DNA of 64,000 nucleotides from Dehalobacter sp. 12DCB1. GTDB taxonomy: Bacteria; Bacillota; Desulfitobacteriia; Desulfitobacteriales; Syntrophobotulaceae. The stretch spans positions 221,098 to 285,097 of the forward strand of contig NZ_POSF01000013.1 of assembly GCF_004343605.1 (NCBI RefSeq). The letters run 5' to 3'. Below, piece by piece: positions 1 through 8,328 of this stretch; within the stretch, counting starts at the first letter, position 1, and each line of letters opens with the position of its first letter. The notes under the pieces were generated by a model. It saw only the letters and a list, made by a program, of their open reading frames with translations. It did not search any database and was not told where the DNA came from. The translations under genes were made by a program, and so were the position numbers.

Positions 1-219
1 AATTCACATTTATTGATTATTTTTTCTTAAAACTAGTTTATAATATTTCTATTATTTTTTCAATATTTTATTTATTAGGAATCATTGTAACATAGGGTTA
101 TTTTTAGTTATTAGGCAAATCATTCAAGTGAAAGAAGGAAATCATCACGCCCTTCAAGAATATATCTTCCAAATACGATAGGAAGACTCTATTTTTGCAT
201 GACAAAGGAGGATGAACAC

Positions 220-477
220 ATGTCTTGTTTTAAGCTTATGGCTGTAGCTGTTAACCACAGAGCGAAAAATGCTGCCGAAGTACAGGGCGTCTTGACAAAA
301 TATGGTTGTTTGATCACCGTGAGACTAGGTCTTCATGAGGGCGGCAATGTATGTTCGGATTCAGGGCTAATCATTCTTCAGCTTTCCGGTACTTCCGAAG
401 AAACAGAATCCTTCGCTGGAGATTTGAACTCGATCCCCGGTGTCAACGCCAAATTTATCGAGATCTGCACCGAGTAA
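220..477 (+). CDS. TM1266-type ACT-like small protein (putative iron-only hydrogenase system regulator family)
   Basis: This gene encodes an 85-residue protein with the single alpha/beta ACT/NikR-C-like fold pattern of the TM1266 family. The visible landmarks are a first strand with VAVNHRAKN, a GxxxVRLGL turn, a central GLIILQLSG strand and the ending LNSIPGVNAKFIEI. The start at 220 is chosen over an upstream in-frame ATG at 199 because AAAGGAGG (204-211) lies 8 bases before it and the length then matches the family. Family members are often found near [FeFe]-hydrogenase maturation genes, but none is present here, so a regulatory or metabolite-binding role is inference. It stands alone upstream of the GAF gene. 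Confidence 0.7.
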   Translation: MSCFKLMAVAVNHRAKNAAEVQGVLTKYGCLITVRLGLHEGGNVCSDSGLIILQLSGTSEETESFAGDLNSIPGVNAKFIEICTE

Positions 478-600
478 GAAACCTACTTTTAATCTTTTAT
501 CATTTTTTACTTTTTTACAAATTATGCTAAATTATTTACACTTTTTGTAATAAGATAAAGATACGAATACTACGATAGAGTCGAAAAGGAGGTATCATTT

Positions 601-1434
601 ATGTCGAAAACCCAAGTAAGTGAATTATTAAAAATTCTTGACAGAGAAATTATGACAAAAAAAATACTCTCCGAACTGAACAATTATATCAATTTGAAAG
701 ACTCAATCATTACAGTTATGAAACATTTAAAGCAGATCACCAATTGCGACGCTATCGGTATTCGCATATATAATGGAAAAGATTATCCCTTTTATGCCTG
801 TGAAGGCCTGCCTGAGATGAAGCTTTCTGAAGAACCTCCCCTATGTTCCGTAAACCCTGAACTCAAAATCCTGAAGATTTCACAGGATGAATTCTGGTCC
901 ACAAAGTGTATTTGTATGGATGTCATCCACGGGAAAGCAGACAAAAACATTCCTTTTTTCACTTCTCAGGGAAGCTTTTGGGTCAATGATCTGCCTTCAG
1001 TCCTGAAGACGAAAGATAGAAATTGCATTGCAGCAGGTTTTAAATCTGTGGCTTTGATCCGTATCATGGCTAGGGATAACTGTATTGGTCTGATTCAGCT
1101 GCTCTGCAGATCAGCTCAGTTTCATCTTGATATGATCCTTTACCTCGAAATGGTAGGAACCTACATCGGTATGGCTATCAACAACAGTCTGAACTATACC
1201 CGTATGAAGGAAGCCTACGATTCTCTGAATCAGCTCATCCCAATATGTTCAAGCTGCAAAAAAATTAATACGGAAGAAGAGAATTGGATCACAATTGAAG
1301 AATACCTATTCCAGCAGACTGGCTCTGAATTCACCCACACTATTTGCCCTGAGTGCATTGAAAAATTGTATCCTGCGCTCTATCATAAACTCAAGGAAAA
1401 GGAAAATAAAGAAGAAGCGTTTAAAGCTGTGTAA
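601..1434 (+). CDS. GAF-domain sensor protein with C-terminal zinc-ribbon-like tail
   Basis: This is a 277-residue soluble protein. Residues about 25-200 resemble a GAF domain that binds a small ligand or redox signal; it contains several cysteines (for example CICMD and RNCIAAGF). The C-terminal 65 residues carry the recurrent module PICSSCKKI...W..IEEYL...FTHTICPEC, which is found at the end of many bacterial GAF/PAS and receiver proteins and has two CxxC pairs that could bind a metal. No kinase, GGDEF or HTH domain follows, so its output is unknown. The start is supported by AAAGGAGG 9 bases upstream. It appears monocistronic. Confidence 0.7.
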   Translation: MSKTQVSELLKILDREIMTKKILSELNNYINLKDSIITVMKHLKQITNCDAIGIRIYNGKDYPFYACEGLPEMKLSEEPPLCSVNPELKILKISQDEFWSTKCICMDVIHGKADKNIPFFTSQGSFWVNDLPSVLKTKDRNCIAAGFKSVALIRIMARDNCIGLIQLLCRSAQFHLDMILYLEMVGTYIGMAINNSLNYTRMKEAYDSLNQLIPICSSCKKINTEEENWITIEEYLFQQTGSEFTHTICPECIEKLYPALYHKLKEKENKEEAFKAV

Positions 1435-1460
1435 TTACAATACCATTATGAGGGTAAGTC

Positions 1461-1552
1461 TTGGGGCCACAATAGCCGCGTGCCACGGATAGCACAATAC
1501 AAAAAGCCTCGCTTCGCATCGTGCTTCGCTCACAGCGGGACTGCGGCCTCAA
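1461..1552. repeat. Structured inverted-repeat element, copy 1
   Basis: The element is bounded by TTGGGGCC (1461-1468) and GGCCTCAA (1545-1552), which pair with one G-U. Inside lies the core GCTTCGCATCGTGCTTCGCT (1511-1530). Its reverse complement matches the core of the element at 22314-22419 with a single difference and resembles the one at 61681-61771. The arms differ between copies while the core is kept. It may be a small non-autonomous mobile element or a structured RNA; function is unknown. Confidence 0.5.
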
Positions 1553-1589
1553 ACTGGTATCATAGGTTAACTTGAAAGCCAAATTGTCC

Positions 1590-1627
1590 AAAAAAGAAAG
1601 ACATCATATGAAATGACATCTTTCTTT
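1590..1627 (-). terminator. Rho-independent terminator of rubrerythrin
   Basis: On the minus strand a 14-bp stem (1614-1627 with 1593-1606, two G-U pairs) with a 7-nt loop is followed by a run of six T residues. It lies 27 bases past the rbr stop codon. Confidence 0.7.
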
Positions 1628-1653
1628 AGCCAAGCTTAGTTACTATATAATGT

Positions 1654-2190
1654 TTAGTAGTTCTGTGCAATCACTTCAAAGTACGCTTGTGGGTGGTCAC
1701 AAACCGGGCAGGCCTCAGGCGCTTCAGTCCCTACATGAGTATGTCCGCAATTACGGCATTTCCACGTCGTATTTTGTTTTTTCGCAAATACTTCCTTGTT
1801 CTGCAGATTCAGCAATAGCTGCTTGTATCTTTCCTCATGTTCTCTTTCTATTTTTCCAACGCCGTCGAATAATGCGGCAATGTCATCAAATCCTTCTTCT
1901 CTGGCCTCTTGCGCCATTCTGGCGTACATGCTGGTCCATTCTTCTCTTTCCCCTGCGGCAGCTGCAACAAGATTCTCTGTCGTGCAGCCAATCCCCTGGA
2001 GCTTCTTAAACCAAATCTTGGCATGTTCTTTTTCATTTTCTGCTGTTTCTAAGAAAATGGCGGCAATCTGCTCGTAGCCCTCTTTTTTAGCGGCAGATGC
2101 GAAATAGGTATATTTGTTTCTCGCCTGTGATTCTCCGGCAAAAGCCTCCATTAAGTTCTTTTCTGTCTTTGAACCTTTTAAATCTTTCAT
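1654..2190 (-). CDS. rbr: Rubrerythrin
   Basis: Rubrerythrin is a cytoplasmic peroxide reductase of anaerobes. It reduces hydrogen peroxide with electrons delivered through its rubredoxin domain. This 178-residue protein has the usual two parts: an N-terminal four-helix ferritin-like domain with the diiron ligands (EAFAGESQARNKY near residue 15, ENEKEHAK near 52, the second EREE and EREHEE set), then a C-terminal rubredoxin-like domain with CRNCG and CPVC. The start is supported by GAGGAG just upstream. It is transcribed alone and ends at a clear terminator. A PerR-box-like site lies about 150 bp upstream, consistent with peroxide control. Confidence 0.95.
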   Translation of the reverse strand: MKDLKGSKTEKNLMEAFAGESQARNKYTYFASAAKKEGYEQIAAIFLETAENEKEHAKIWFKKLQGIGCTTENLVAAAAGEREEWTSMYARMAQEAREEGFDDIAALFDGVGKIEREHEERYKQLLLNLQNKEVFAKKQNTTWKCRNCGHTHVGTEAPEACPVCDHPQAYFEVIAQNY

Positions 2191-2341
2191 CTCATAACTC
2201 CTCTCTGATTAGACTGGCCCTTGTAATTGGTCAACTCTAAAATGCATGTAAAACATCAGAAAGTATTCCATATGAATTGATCTTATATTTTGAGGACCTA
2301 AAAAGATTTTAAACGATCCGATATGATTATGCAACAGTTAT

Positions 2342-2356
2342 TTATAATAATTACAA
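2342..2356. promoter_or_regulatory. Candidate PerR box upstream of rbr
   Basis: The sequence TTATAATAATTACAA matches the Bacillus PerR consensus TTATAATNATTATAA at 14 of 15 positions. It lies in the AT-rich gap between the end of the FAH gene and rbr. PerR control of rubrerythrin is known in several Firmicutes; use here is inference. Confidence 0.45.
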
Positions 2357-2377
2357 TTATTAACTTAGTATAGTTAT

Positions 2378-3136
2378 TTATATTACATAATTTCTTAACA
2401 CACCGATCTTCTCAATATCAGCTTCTACCCTATCTCCAGGATTCATTGCTCCAATTCCGCCAGGTGTTCCGGTCAAAATAACGTCACCGGGCAGCAAAGT
2501 CATGATTGCCGACAGATATTCCACAAGCTCAAAGCATCTGAAAACCAGATTCTTTGTGTTGGATTTCTGGCGTACTTCTCCGTTCAGGGTAAGCTTGACG
2601 GCCAAGTTGTCAGGATCGGCAACATCGGTCTCAATCCACGGTCCCAGCGGACAAAATGTATCAAAATCTTTTGCTCTTGACCATTGACCGTCTTTATGCT
2701 GAAGATCCCTGGCAGTCACATCGTTCCCGACCGTATAACCAAAGATATATTCAACGGCTTTGCTTTGCGCCACATTTTTTGCTTTTTTGCCAATTACGAT
2801 TGCCAGCTCCGCTTCATAATGCAGGTTTTGAGTTTGAGGCGGATAGACAATATTCTCTTCAGGCCCGATTACACTCGTAGAAGGCTTAAGAAACAGCAAA
2901 GGTTCCGCAGGAATGGGCTTGCCAAATTCAATCGCATGATCCCGGTAATTCAATCCGATACATAATACCTTGGACGGTTCAACAGGTGCCAGAAGCTGCA
3001 CATCTTCCAGCGAACATATCTGGTCCGTTACCTCATAAACTCCAAAAATATCCCCTTTGACATAGCGGATCATCTGACCTGTCAATACGCCGTACCTGAC
3101 CTGGTTTTCCGCATCCTTGAATCTAAGAAATCTCAT
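2378..3136 (-). CDS. Fumarylacetoacetate hydrolase family protein
   Basis: A 252-residue member of the FAH superfamily, whose members hydrolyse, isomerise or decarboxylate beta-keto or enol acids with a bound divalent metal. Family motifs are present in order: GLNYRDHA (about residue 62), HYEAELAIVIG with the acidic metal ligands (about 106), a GYTVGNDVTARDLQ block, KDFDTFCPLGPW and the C-terminal TGTPGGIG loop. Length fits the short bacterial subgroup. The true substrate cannot be read from the sequence. It follows the hemolysin III gene by 26 bases on the same strand and is probably cotranscribed. Confidence 0.85.
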   Translation of the reverse strand: MRFLRFKDAENQVRYGVLTGQMIRYVKGDIFGVYEVTDQICSLEDVQLLAPVEPSKVLCIGLNYRDHAIEFGKPIPAEPLLFLKPSTSVIGPEENIVYPPQTQNLHYEAELAIVIGKKAKNVAQSKAVEYIFGYTVGNDVTARDLQHKDGQWSRAKDFDTFCPLGPWIETDVADPDNLAVKLTLNGEVRQKSNTKNLVFRCFELVEYLSAIMTLLPGDVILTGTPGGIGAMNPGDRVEADIEKIGVLRNYVI

Positions 3137-3162
3137 GCGTCTTTACTCCCTCTATGATTGTG

Positions 3163-3810
3163 TTAACCCATAACATACCGGTAAATAAAAAAATAATGCA
3201 CAATACTCCCTGCTAAGATAAAAAGATGAAATATTTCATGGAACCCAAACTTCCCCAACCTGATCCACTGAGGTTTCACAGCATAAAAGACCGATCCTAC
3301 AGAATATAACAGTCCTCCTAAGATTAGAAGGAATAAGCCCTGGCCAGGAATAGCCAGAGAAATTGGGTAAATAAAAAATACGGCAATCCAGCCCAGAAGC
3401 AAATAGAAAGCGGTATATAACCAGCGAGGAGCATTGAACCAGACAAGCTTCAGGACGATCCCTAAAACGGCCAGCGTCCAGATCCCGATCAGCAAGCCCA
3501 TTCCCAGCGCACCCTGCAATGTGATCAGACAAATCGGCGTATATGTACCCGCGATCAGAACATAGATCATACAATGATCGATTTTTCGCAGCGTACGAAT
3601 AACCTGTGCACTGGACACCACCCAATGATAGATCATCGAAGCAGAATAGAGCAGAATAAGACTCCCCCCAAAGACCAGGGCAGAACCTAAATAGGCCGTA
3701 CTGTCATGTTCCAGCGACCGCAGCAGAAGCAGAACCAGCCCGGAGAGCGAAAGTACAGCCCCGAGCATATGGGACATTGAATTGACCGGTTCCCGAATTC
3801 TTAAAGACAT
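3163..3810 (-). CDS. Hemolysin III family (YqfA/AdipoR-like) membrane protein
   Basis: A 215-residue integral membrane protein with about seven hydrophobic helices. It has the family signatures EPVNSMSHMLG near the N-terminus, SASMIYHW (residues about 57-64), LRKIDHCMIYVLIAGTYTP, and the C-terminal FGFHEIFHLFI followed by HY. The three conserved histidine sites correspond to the zinc-binding residues of the PAQR/adiponectin-receptor relatives. Despite the name, a hydrolase-like or membrane-homeostasis role is more likely than haemolysis. It is the first gene of a two-gene unit with the FAH gene and is separated from the upstream agr genes by a strong terminator. Confidence 0.85.
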   Translation of the reverse strand: MSLRIREPVNSMSHMLGAVLSLSGLVLLLLRSLEHDSTAYLGSALVFGGSLILLYSASMIYHWVVSSAQVIRTLRKIDHCMIYVLIAGTYTPICLITLQGALGMGLLIGIWTLAVLGIVLKLVWFNAPRWLYTAFYLLLGWIAVFFIYPISLAIPGQGLFLLILGGLLYSVGSVFYAVKPQWIRLGKFGFHEIFHLFILAGSIVHYFFIYRYVMG

Positions 3811-3865
3811 TTCTTACACTCCCACTGAAGATTTACTCTGGCATAGAATGTTAAAAACTGTGTAG

Positions 3866-3906
3866 ATAAAAAATGAGGCGGGAAACCCGCCTCATTTTTT
3901 ATTTTT
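3866..3906. terminator. Bidirectional terminator between agr module and hemolysin III gene
   Basis: TGAGGCGGG (3874-3882) pairs with CCCGCCTCA (3886-3894) around a 3-nt loop. The stem is flanked by A-run and T-run on either side, so it can end transcription in both directions. It directly follows the agrD stop codon. Confidence 0.85.
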
Positions 3907-4021
3907 GCAGTGACTTTGGTGTCTTTGGCTGATAAGCCCAATAACCACAGGCAAACACAGAACTTGCAGTAGCGAGAAGTACAAGCATGGACGCCATCAG
4001 TGTGTAGAGAATTTTTTTCAT
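3899..4021 (-). CDS. agrD: AgrD-like cyclic lactone autoinducer prepeptide
   Basis: This 40-residue gene has the layout of AgrD signal precursors: a basic, amphipathic N-terminal leader (MKKILYTLMASMLVLL), a short core with a cysteine (ACGYWAY, Cys25) and a C-terminal recognition tail (YQPKTPKSL) like the YQPExP tail of clostridial AgrD proteins. Its ATG overlaps the agrB TGA (ATGA), so the two are translationally coupled. By analogy with clostridial peptides the mature signal would be a small thiolactone starting at Cys25, for example a five-residue ring CGYWA; the exact ends are inference. It sits immediately before the operon terminator. Confidence 0.85.
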   Translation of the reverse strand: MKKILYTLMASMLVLLATASSVFACGYWAYQPKTPKSLQK

Positions 4022-4605
4022 GTTGTTATCCCCCTTTTTTTATTAAATACAGGCAGAAGGGTCATCGTCTGGAAAACGATCCCCAATACTGCACTGGTAT
4101 TTACCAGGAAGTTATTACTGACTGATACTACACCAATCGTCACAATGACAAAACCTATGGAAATAATTTTAAGTTTTCTTCTGAAATTTCGAGAGTGAAT
4201 AGGTTTGGCCTCACAGTCTACCGGAGCAAGAATAGCAACAAGGGCTAAAGAAAACAGTAAAACGGCCAGGAGAAAACCAGAGCTCTGGAAACCGTAGTTA
4301 ACAATTTCCTTGGCAATAACACCAAGAATAGAATAAATGACCGCCCCAAAAGCCAGGCACTTTAGCGGAGTATCAAAATGAGCCCCACCGGATACTCTCC
4401 GTAGAAATCCCCCGAAAACAGCAGCGATGACCGTGGGTACCAAGGCTTTAAAAAGAAAGGCCATTCCCATTATTGCCAAAAAACCCAACACTGTTAAAAC
4501 AAGTGACTCAATACCATAAGCAATGATCTCTTTTTTATCGTCATCAAAATCTAATTCAGCTGTCAGATTACGGGAAATACGCTCACTGATTTGAGAGAGA
4601 TCCAT
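4018..4605 (-). CDS. agrB: AgrB-like peptide-processing membrane protease
   Basis: AgrB cleaves and cyclises the AgrD prepeptide in the cytoplasmic membrane. This 195-residue protein has about five to six hydrophobic helices. It carries the catalytic His-Cys pair in GGAHFDTPLKC (His76, Cys83), seven residues apart as in Staphylococcus AgrB, preceded by the typical R-R-V-S. Downstream is the conserved PVD...KP segment. It overlaps agrD by 4 bases and follows the 151-aa membrane gene by 8 bases, making a tight three-gene unit. Confidence 0.9.
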   Translation of the reverse strand: MDLSQISERISRNLTAELDFDDDKKEIIAYGIESLVLTVLGFLAIMGMAFLFKALVPTVIAAVFGGFLRRVSGGAHFDTPLKCLAFGAVIYSILGVIAKEIVNYGFQSSGFLLAVLLFSLALVAILAPVDCEAKPIHSRNFRRKLKIISIGFVIVTIGVVSVSNNFLVNTSAVLGIVFQTMTLLPVFNKKRGITT

Positions 4606-4613
4606 TTTCTTAC

Positions 4614-5069
4614 CTACTTACCTTTTAACATTTTTTTTATTTTCAAAATGATTAAACTTACTATGAATAAAACAAAGACTTGAGGTAAAGTAATAAGTAT
4701 CCTTAATCCAACATCTGTGTTTAGCATCTCAGCTGAGACGTGAAATAATGGCATTAATAAAGATAAACAAACTGTCTCACCAATAATTAAGGCTAAAAAG
4801 CTAAGAAGGCTTGCTACCAACGCAGCATAAAAATTACTCTTACCCCAAAAAAACAAAAGAACAAATAAAAAAACCAACATAATCACAGTGTGTAAACCAA
4901 ACAGAATTGGAAAAACCCGAAGTAAATAAGAGGTCAAAGCTAAAATTATCCCCATGGAAATAATTCTTTTCCTAACAAAAGGCATGCCCGCAATAACATA
5001 GGCTAAAGTAACAACAGCGATCTGTTCCGGTATTCCTTGCAAAATGAGTGCTATTATTGGAATTTTCAT
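4614..5069 (-). CDS. Small polytopic membrane protein of the agr-like module
   Basis: A 151-residue, very hydrophobic protein with about five predicted membrane helices and a basic C-terminus (KIKKMLKGK). I do not recognise a named family. Its size and helix number resemble the membrane sensor half of AgrC-type receptors without the kinase half, and it is transcribed immediately before agrB. A perfect AAAGGAGG lies before the start. It may sense or pass on the signal peptide, perhaps to the PAS kinase encoded 118 bp upstream, but that is inference. Confidence 0.55.
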   Translation of the reverse strand: MKIPIIALILQGIPEQIAVVTLAYVIAGMPFVRKRIISMGIILALTSYLLRVFPILFGLHTVIMLVFLFVLLFFWGKSNFYAALVASLLSFLALIIGETVCLSLLMPLFHVSAEMLNTDVGLRILITLPQVFVLFIVSLIILKIKKMLKGK

Positions 5070-5187
5070 TGATTTCCTCCTTTGGCACTATATGTATCTA
5101 GATTCTACAGTTTTGGTATTTTTCCTTTAATAATCTCAAAAATATTTCATAAGTCCTATAGCTTTTTTGTAGTCCCACAATTCAATG

Positions 5188-7017
5188 TTAGATCTGCTCA
5201 TACTCATTATTACTATAATTATTAAGCGGGAAAGTAATAAAAAATGTGGTCCCCTCCCCTCCTGTCAGAAATTCAAGCCTGGCTTGGTGTCTGCGCACAA
5301 TACCCAAAGAAATCGCAAGGCCTAAGCCTGTCCCATTCTCTTTCGTCGTAACAAACGGTGTACCCAGGGTATCCTGAACACTCTGGGGAATCCCTTTGCC
5401 ATGGTCTTGGATTGCCAGAACCACCCCTTCCTGAACCTGGTACGTTTTGATGTAGACCTTTCCCTTCGCGGCAGTCTCTTCCAGAGCGTTTCGGACTAAG
5501 TTAAGGATAAGCTGTTTAATCTCTGACTCATTGAGATCAATGCTTGGAATATCGTTTAATTCCAAGAGCAGCTCTTTGCCTGAACTATTCGCATCAGCCT
5601 GCAGCATCGGATACAACCGGTTAATAATGTTGTTGATATTCTCCTCTTTCACACAATCCGCACTTACCTTGGCCACCGACAGGAAATCCGTAAGAATCTC
5701 ATTGGCTCTGTCAATCTCCGTGATCATCAGATCCATGTATTCTGTCTTAAGTTCCGAATCAGACTGGCTCTCCAGCAGTTGCAGAAAGCCCCGGACCGTA
5801 CTCAGCGGATTTCTGACCTCATGACTGATCCCGGCTGCCATCTGTCCGATCAGATTGAGACGTTCCAAACGCTGCATTTCTATGTCCCTTTGTTTCAGCT
5901 CAGTGATATTCCTGACAAAAACTGTGAGGCCTTGTTTAAACGGGTAGGCATGGTACTGGAAATATTTACTTTCCTGAGAGATATATTCCTCCCAATGCAT
6001 GGAGATATTCTCGTCTAAAGCCCGTTTCAGATTGACACGCGTTGCAGAGTCGGCTAATAACCTGTAGACATCCCAAATATTTCTTTCAATCAGGTCTTCA
6101 CGATCATATCCCAGGTATTTCTTCATCTCTTTATTGACATAGGTAAAGCACCACTCCTTGTCCAACGCGAAGAATCCGTCACCAATACCTTCCATGATGG
6201 TCAGGAGCTTGTCATTGGAGCTTTCCAATTCAATATTCAATTGATACAGGCTTTCCAAGTGATTTCTGATCTCTTCAAATACGGGTTGAAGTTCCGGCAA
6301 CCTTTCAAGGTCCTCCGAGTTTTCCAGACTGTTGCTTTTAATTGTATGGGCAAATGACTCTAATGAAGCTTTGATTCTGACAATATTCTTTTTAATAATG
6401 GCCAGCACAATGATCCAGAGAATAATGCTTGGGACCAGCACTCTAGCATATTTGAACGATGACAGATAAAAGATATTATCGGTCCCTACTTCGGCCCAGG
6501 TGTAACCAATCACTGTATTCTGGTAATACAGCGGTACAGCAACCGCAATAATACCCTGGCCGTTCCAGTCAATAACGCCCGTTTCATTGATAAATTTCGC
6601 ATTCCCGGATTGAAAAAGCCGGAAGAACTCGGCATTAAGCTGATCCTTAACAACGGATTCCGCACTAGGTGCAAAAATAATATTCTGATCTATTTCCTTG
6701 TCAAAATAGCCCATGCGAATATTGGAGTACTTTGCGGAAAGGTTGGCAACATCCTGGCCGAGCAACGCATTCATTTCTGTTATCTTTTCTTCGTTAGAAA
6801 GATTGCGATCATCTTTGTAAAGCTTGATGTCCGTATAATGCGCTTGAATCTGATTTTCTAAAACTGACGCTGCACTCATCAGTTCAAACTCTTTCTTTAA
6901 TACTTCTTCATCCCAATAAATATTTGCGATAAAAAAATATAAAATGACCATGATACCGAACATAAGCAAAGTTATCTTAATCATCGTCGACTGAATAATT
7001 GACTTACTGAATCCCAT
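5188..7017 (-). CDS. Membrane-bound PAS sensor histidine kinase (sporulation-kinase-like)
   Basis: A 609-residue kinase. It has an N-terminal membrane helix, an extracellular double-Cache-like sensor of about 150 residues, a second membrane helix (about residue 200), a linker coiled coil, a PAS domain (about 270-380), then HisKA with GISHEVRNPLS (His399) and a HATPase domain ([23 protein letters not shown]). The H-box resembles the KinA/KinB sporulation kinases of Firmicutes. I placed the start at 7017, not 7044, because AAAGAGG precedes that ATG. No response regulator is adjacent; the agr genes follow on the same strand after 118 bp. Confidence 0.8.
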   Translation of the reverse strand: MGFSKSIIQSTMIKITLLMFGIMVILYFFIANIYWDEEVLKKEFELMSAASVLENQIQAHYTDIKLYKDDRNLSNEEKITEMNALLGQDVANLSAKYSNIRMGYFDKEIDQNIIFAPSAESVVKDQLNAEFFRLFQSGNAKFINETGVIDWNGQGIIAVAVPLYYQNTVIGYTWAEVGTDNIFYLSSFKYARVLVPSIILWIIVLAIIKKNIVRIKASLESFAHTIKSNSLENSEDLERLPELQPVFEEIRNHLESLYQLNIELESSNDKLLTIMEGIGDGFFALDKEWCFTYVNKEMKKYLGYDREDLIERNIWDVYRLLADSATRVNLKRALDENISMHWEEYISQESKYFQYHAYPFKQGLTVFVRNITELKQRDIEMQRLERLNLIGQMAAGISHEVRNPLSTVRGFLQLLESQSDSELKTEYMDLMITEIDRANEILTDFLSVAKVSADCVKEENINNIINRLYPMLQADANSSGKELLLELNDIPSIDLNESEIKQLILNLVRNALEETAAKGKVYIKTYQVQEGVVLAIQDHGKGIPQSVQDTLGTPFVTTKENGTGLGLAISLGIVRRHQARLEFLTGGEGTTFFITFPLNNYSNNEYEQI

Positions 7018-7211
7018 TCTTCTACCTCTTTCCACAAATGCCAATAACGTTCCAAAATATGCTCACTTGTGTAAACAGCTATTTATATATTACTTGTTTA
7101 TATTACTTTCCATTATTTCAGAACTTTGGCATTAATTCAATAAGTTTCTTAAGAATAAGAAGCAAGAAACTGCAAATAATAACAGAAAAAAGTAACAAAG
7201 GAAGTATTTAT

Positions 7212-8144
7212 ATGGGATATTTTACAATAAAAAGTAGGAATTGGTCTACAAAATTATTTTGCTTTTTTATCATTTCTTTATTATTTTTTTCGGGATGCAG
7301 CATGCTGAATAAAATTACAGGCAAGCAGCCCGAAGAATCGGTAAAGTCCGAAACAGTCCCTAAACAGCTCGAAGACATCGAGTCATCGATCGAAAAAATC
7401 TTTAGCGTTTTAAAAGGGCCGTCCCTCATGGCGGAAGAAACAAAAGACCAGAATGAACAGACCCAAGCCGGTGGACAGAATCAAGCAGGTAGTCAGAATC
7501 AAACGAACAGTAAGAGTCAAACCGAAGGAGGCAGTCAGCAGCAAGAGCAGTCGGGACAGGACACCTCCGGACAGGCAAAGACGACGAATCAGACCCCGGA
7601 TCCGTTACAGCAGGCAGCACTCGAAATTAGCCAGCTCCATAATCTTTGGAATGAAGTTATGCCTAAAATCAATCAAAAAGGCGCTGCCAAAAAACTTATC
7701 GAGAATTTCAGCGATGCCCTGAATACTCTTACAGAATCTGTGACTACCAAAGACAAAATGAAAATCATGATGGCCTTAAATGCCCTATATGAGAAAATTC
7801 CGGATATTTATGCGCTTTATCAAACCAATACTTCTCCTCAAATCAAGAATATCATCTATTTCAGCCGAAGCTCCATTTTGTTTGCGGAGTCTAAAGACTG
7901 GGAAAAAGCATCGGCGGCGATAAAAGAGCTTAAATCATCCTGGGCTATGTTCAATAACGCGCTGGAGGGGAAACAGCAGGATGATTCCAGCAAACTGGAC
8001 CTATCCATTCTAGAGCTCGAAAAAGTGATTCAGGAAAAAAATACGCAGCTGGTGCAAATCAAAGGGAAAATCACGCTGGCCAATATTGCCGCACTCGAGA
8101 AGTCCTTGCAGGAAGCGGAGCAAAGCAAAAAGCAAAAGAAATAA
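7212..8144 (+). CDS. Putative lipoprotein with Gln/Asn/Ser-rich linker
   Basis: A 310-residue exported protein. It has a basic start, a hydrophobic stretch and a lipobox (LLFFSGC), so it should be lipid-anchored outside the membrane. Residues about 75-130 form a low-complexity linker rich in Q, G, N, S and T. The rest is helical with no recognised domain. The start at 7212 is chosen because AAAGGAAG lies just upstream and it gives a proper signal peptide; a longer reading frame from 7038 has no such site. It is divergent from the PAS kinase. Function unknown. Confidence 0.65.
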   Translation: MGYFTIKSRNWSTKLFCFFIISLLFFSGCSMLNKITGKQPEESVKSETVPKQLEDIESSIEKIFSVLKGPSLMAEETKDQNEQTQAGGQNQAGSQNQTNSKSQTEGGSQQQEQSGQDTSGQAKTTNQTPDPLQQAALEISQLHNLWNEVMPKINQKGAAKKLIENFSDALNTLTESVTTKDKMKIMMALNALYEKIPDIYALYQTNTSPQIKNIIYFSRSSILFAESKDWEKASAAIKELKSSWAMFNNALEGKQQDDSSKLDLSILELEKVIQEKNTQLVQIKGKITLANIAALEKSLQEAEQSKKQKK

Positions 8145-8255
8145 CAATCCAAAGCAAGGTAGGCCTGTTTCAGATTATTTTAACAATCACACTGGTAAAA
8201 ACTTGGATTATTTGTACAATTAATTCTGTATTCCGGTATTTTTTTTCTGAAGTAC

Positions 8256-8284
8256 TTTTTACAGCACCCTCAATGCCTTATAAT
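8256..8284 (+). promoter_or_regulatory. Candidate sigma-A promoter of pyc
   Basis: A perfect TATAAT at 8279-8284 lies 45 bases before the pyc start. The -35 region is weak (TTTTTA at 8256-8261 with 17-bp spacing, or TTTACA at 8258-8263 with 15 bp). Confidence 0.45.
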
Positions 8285-8328
8285 AGTAGGAATAAGATGA
8301 TTGATTTCAAGGCCAAAGGAGATACCAA

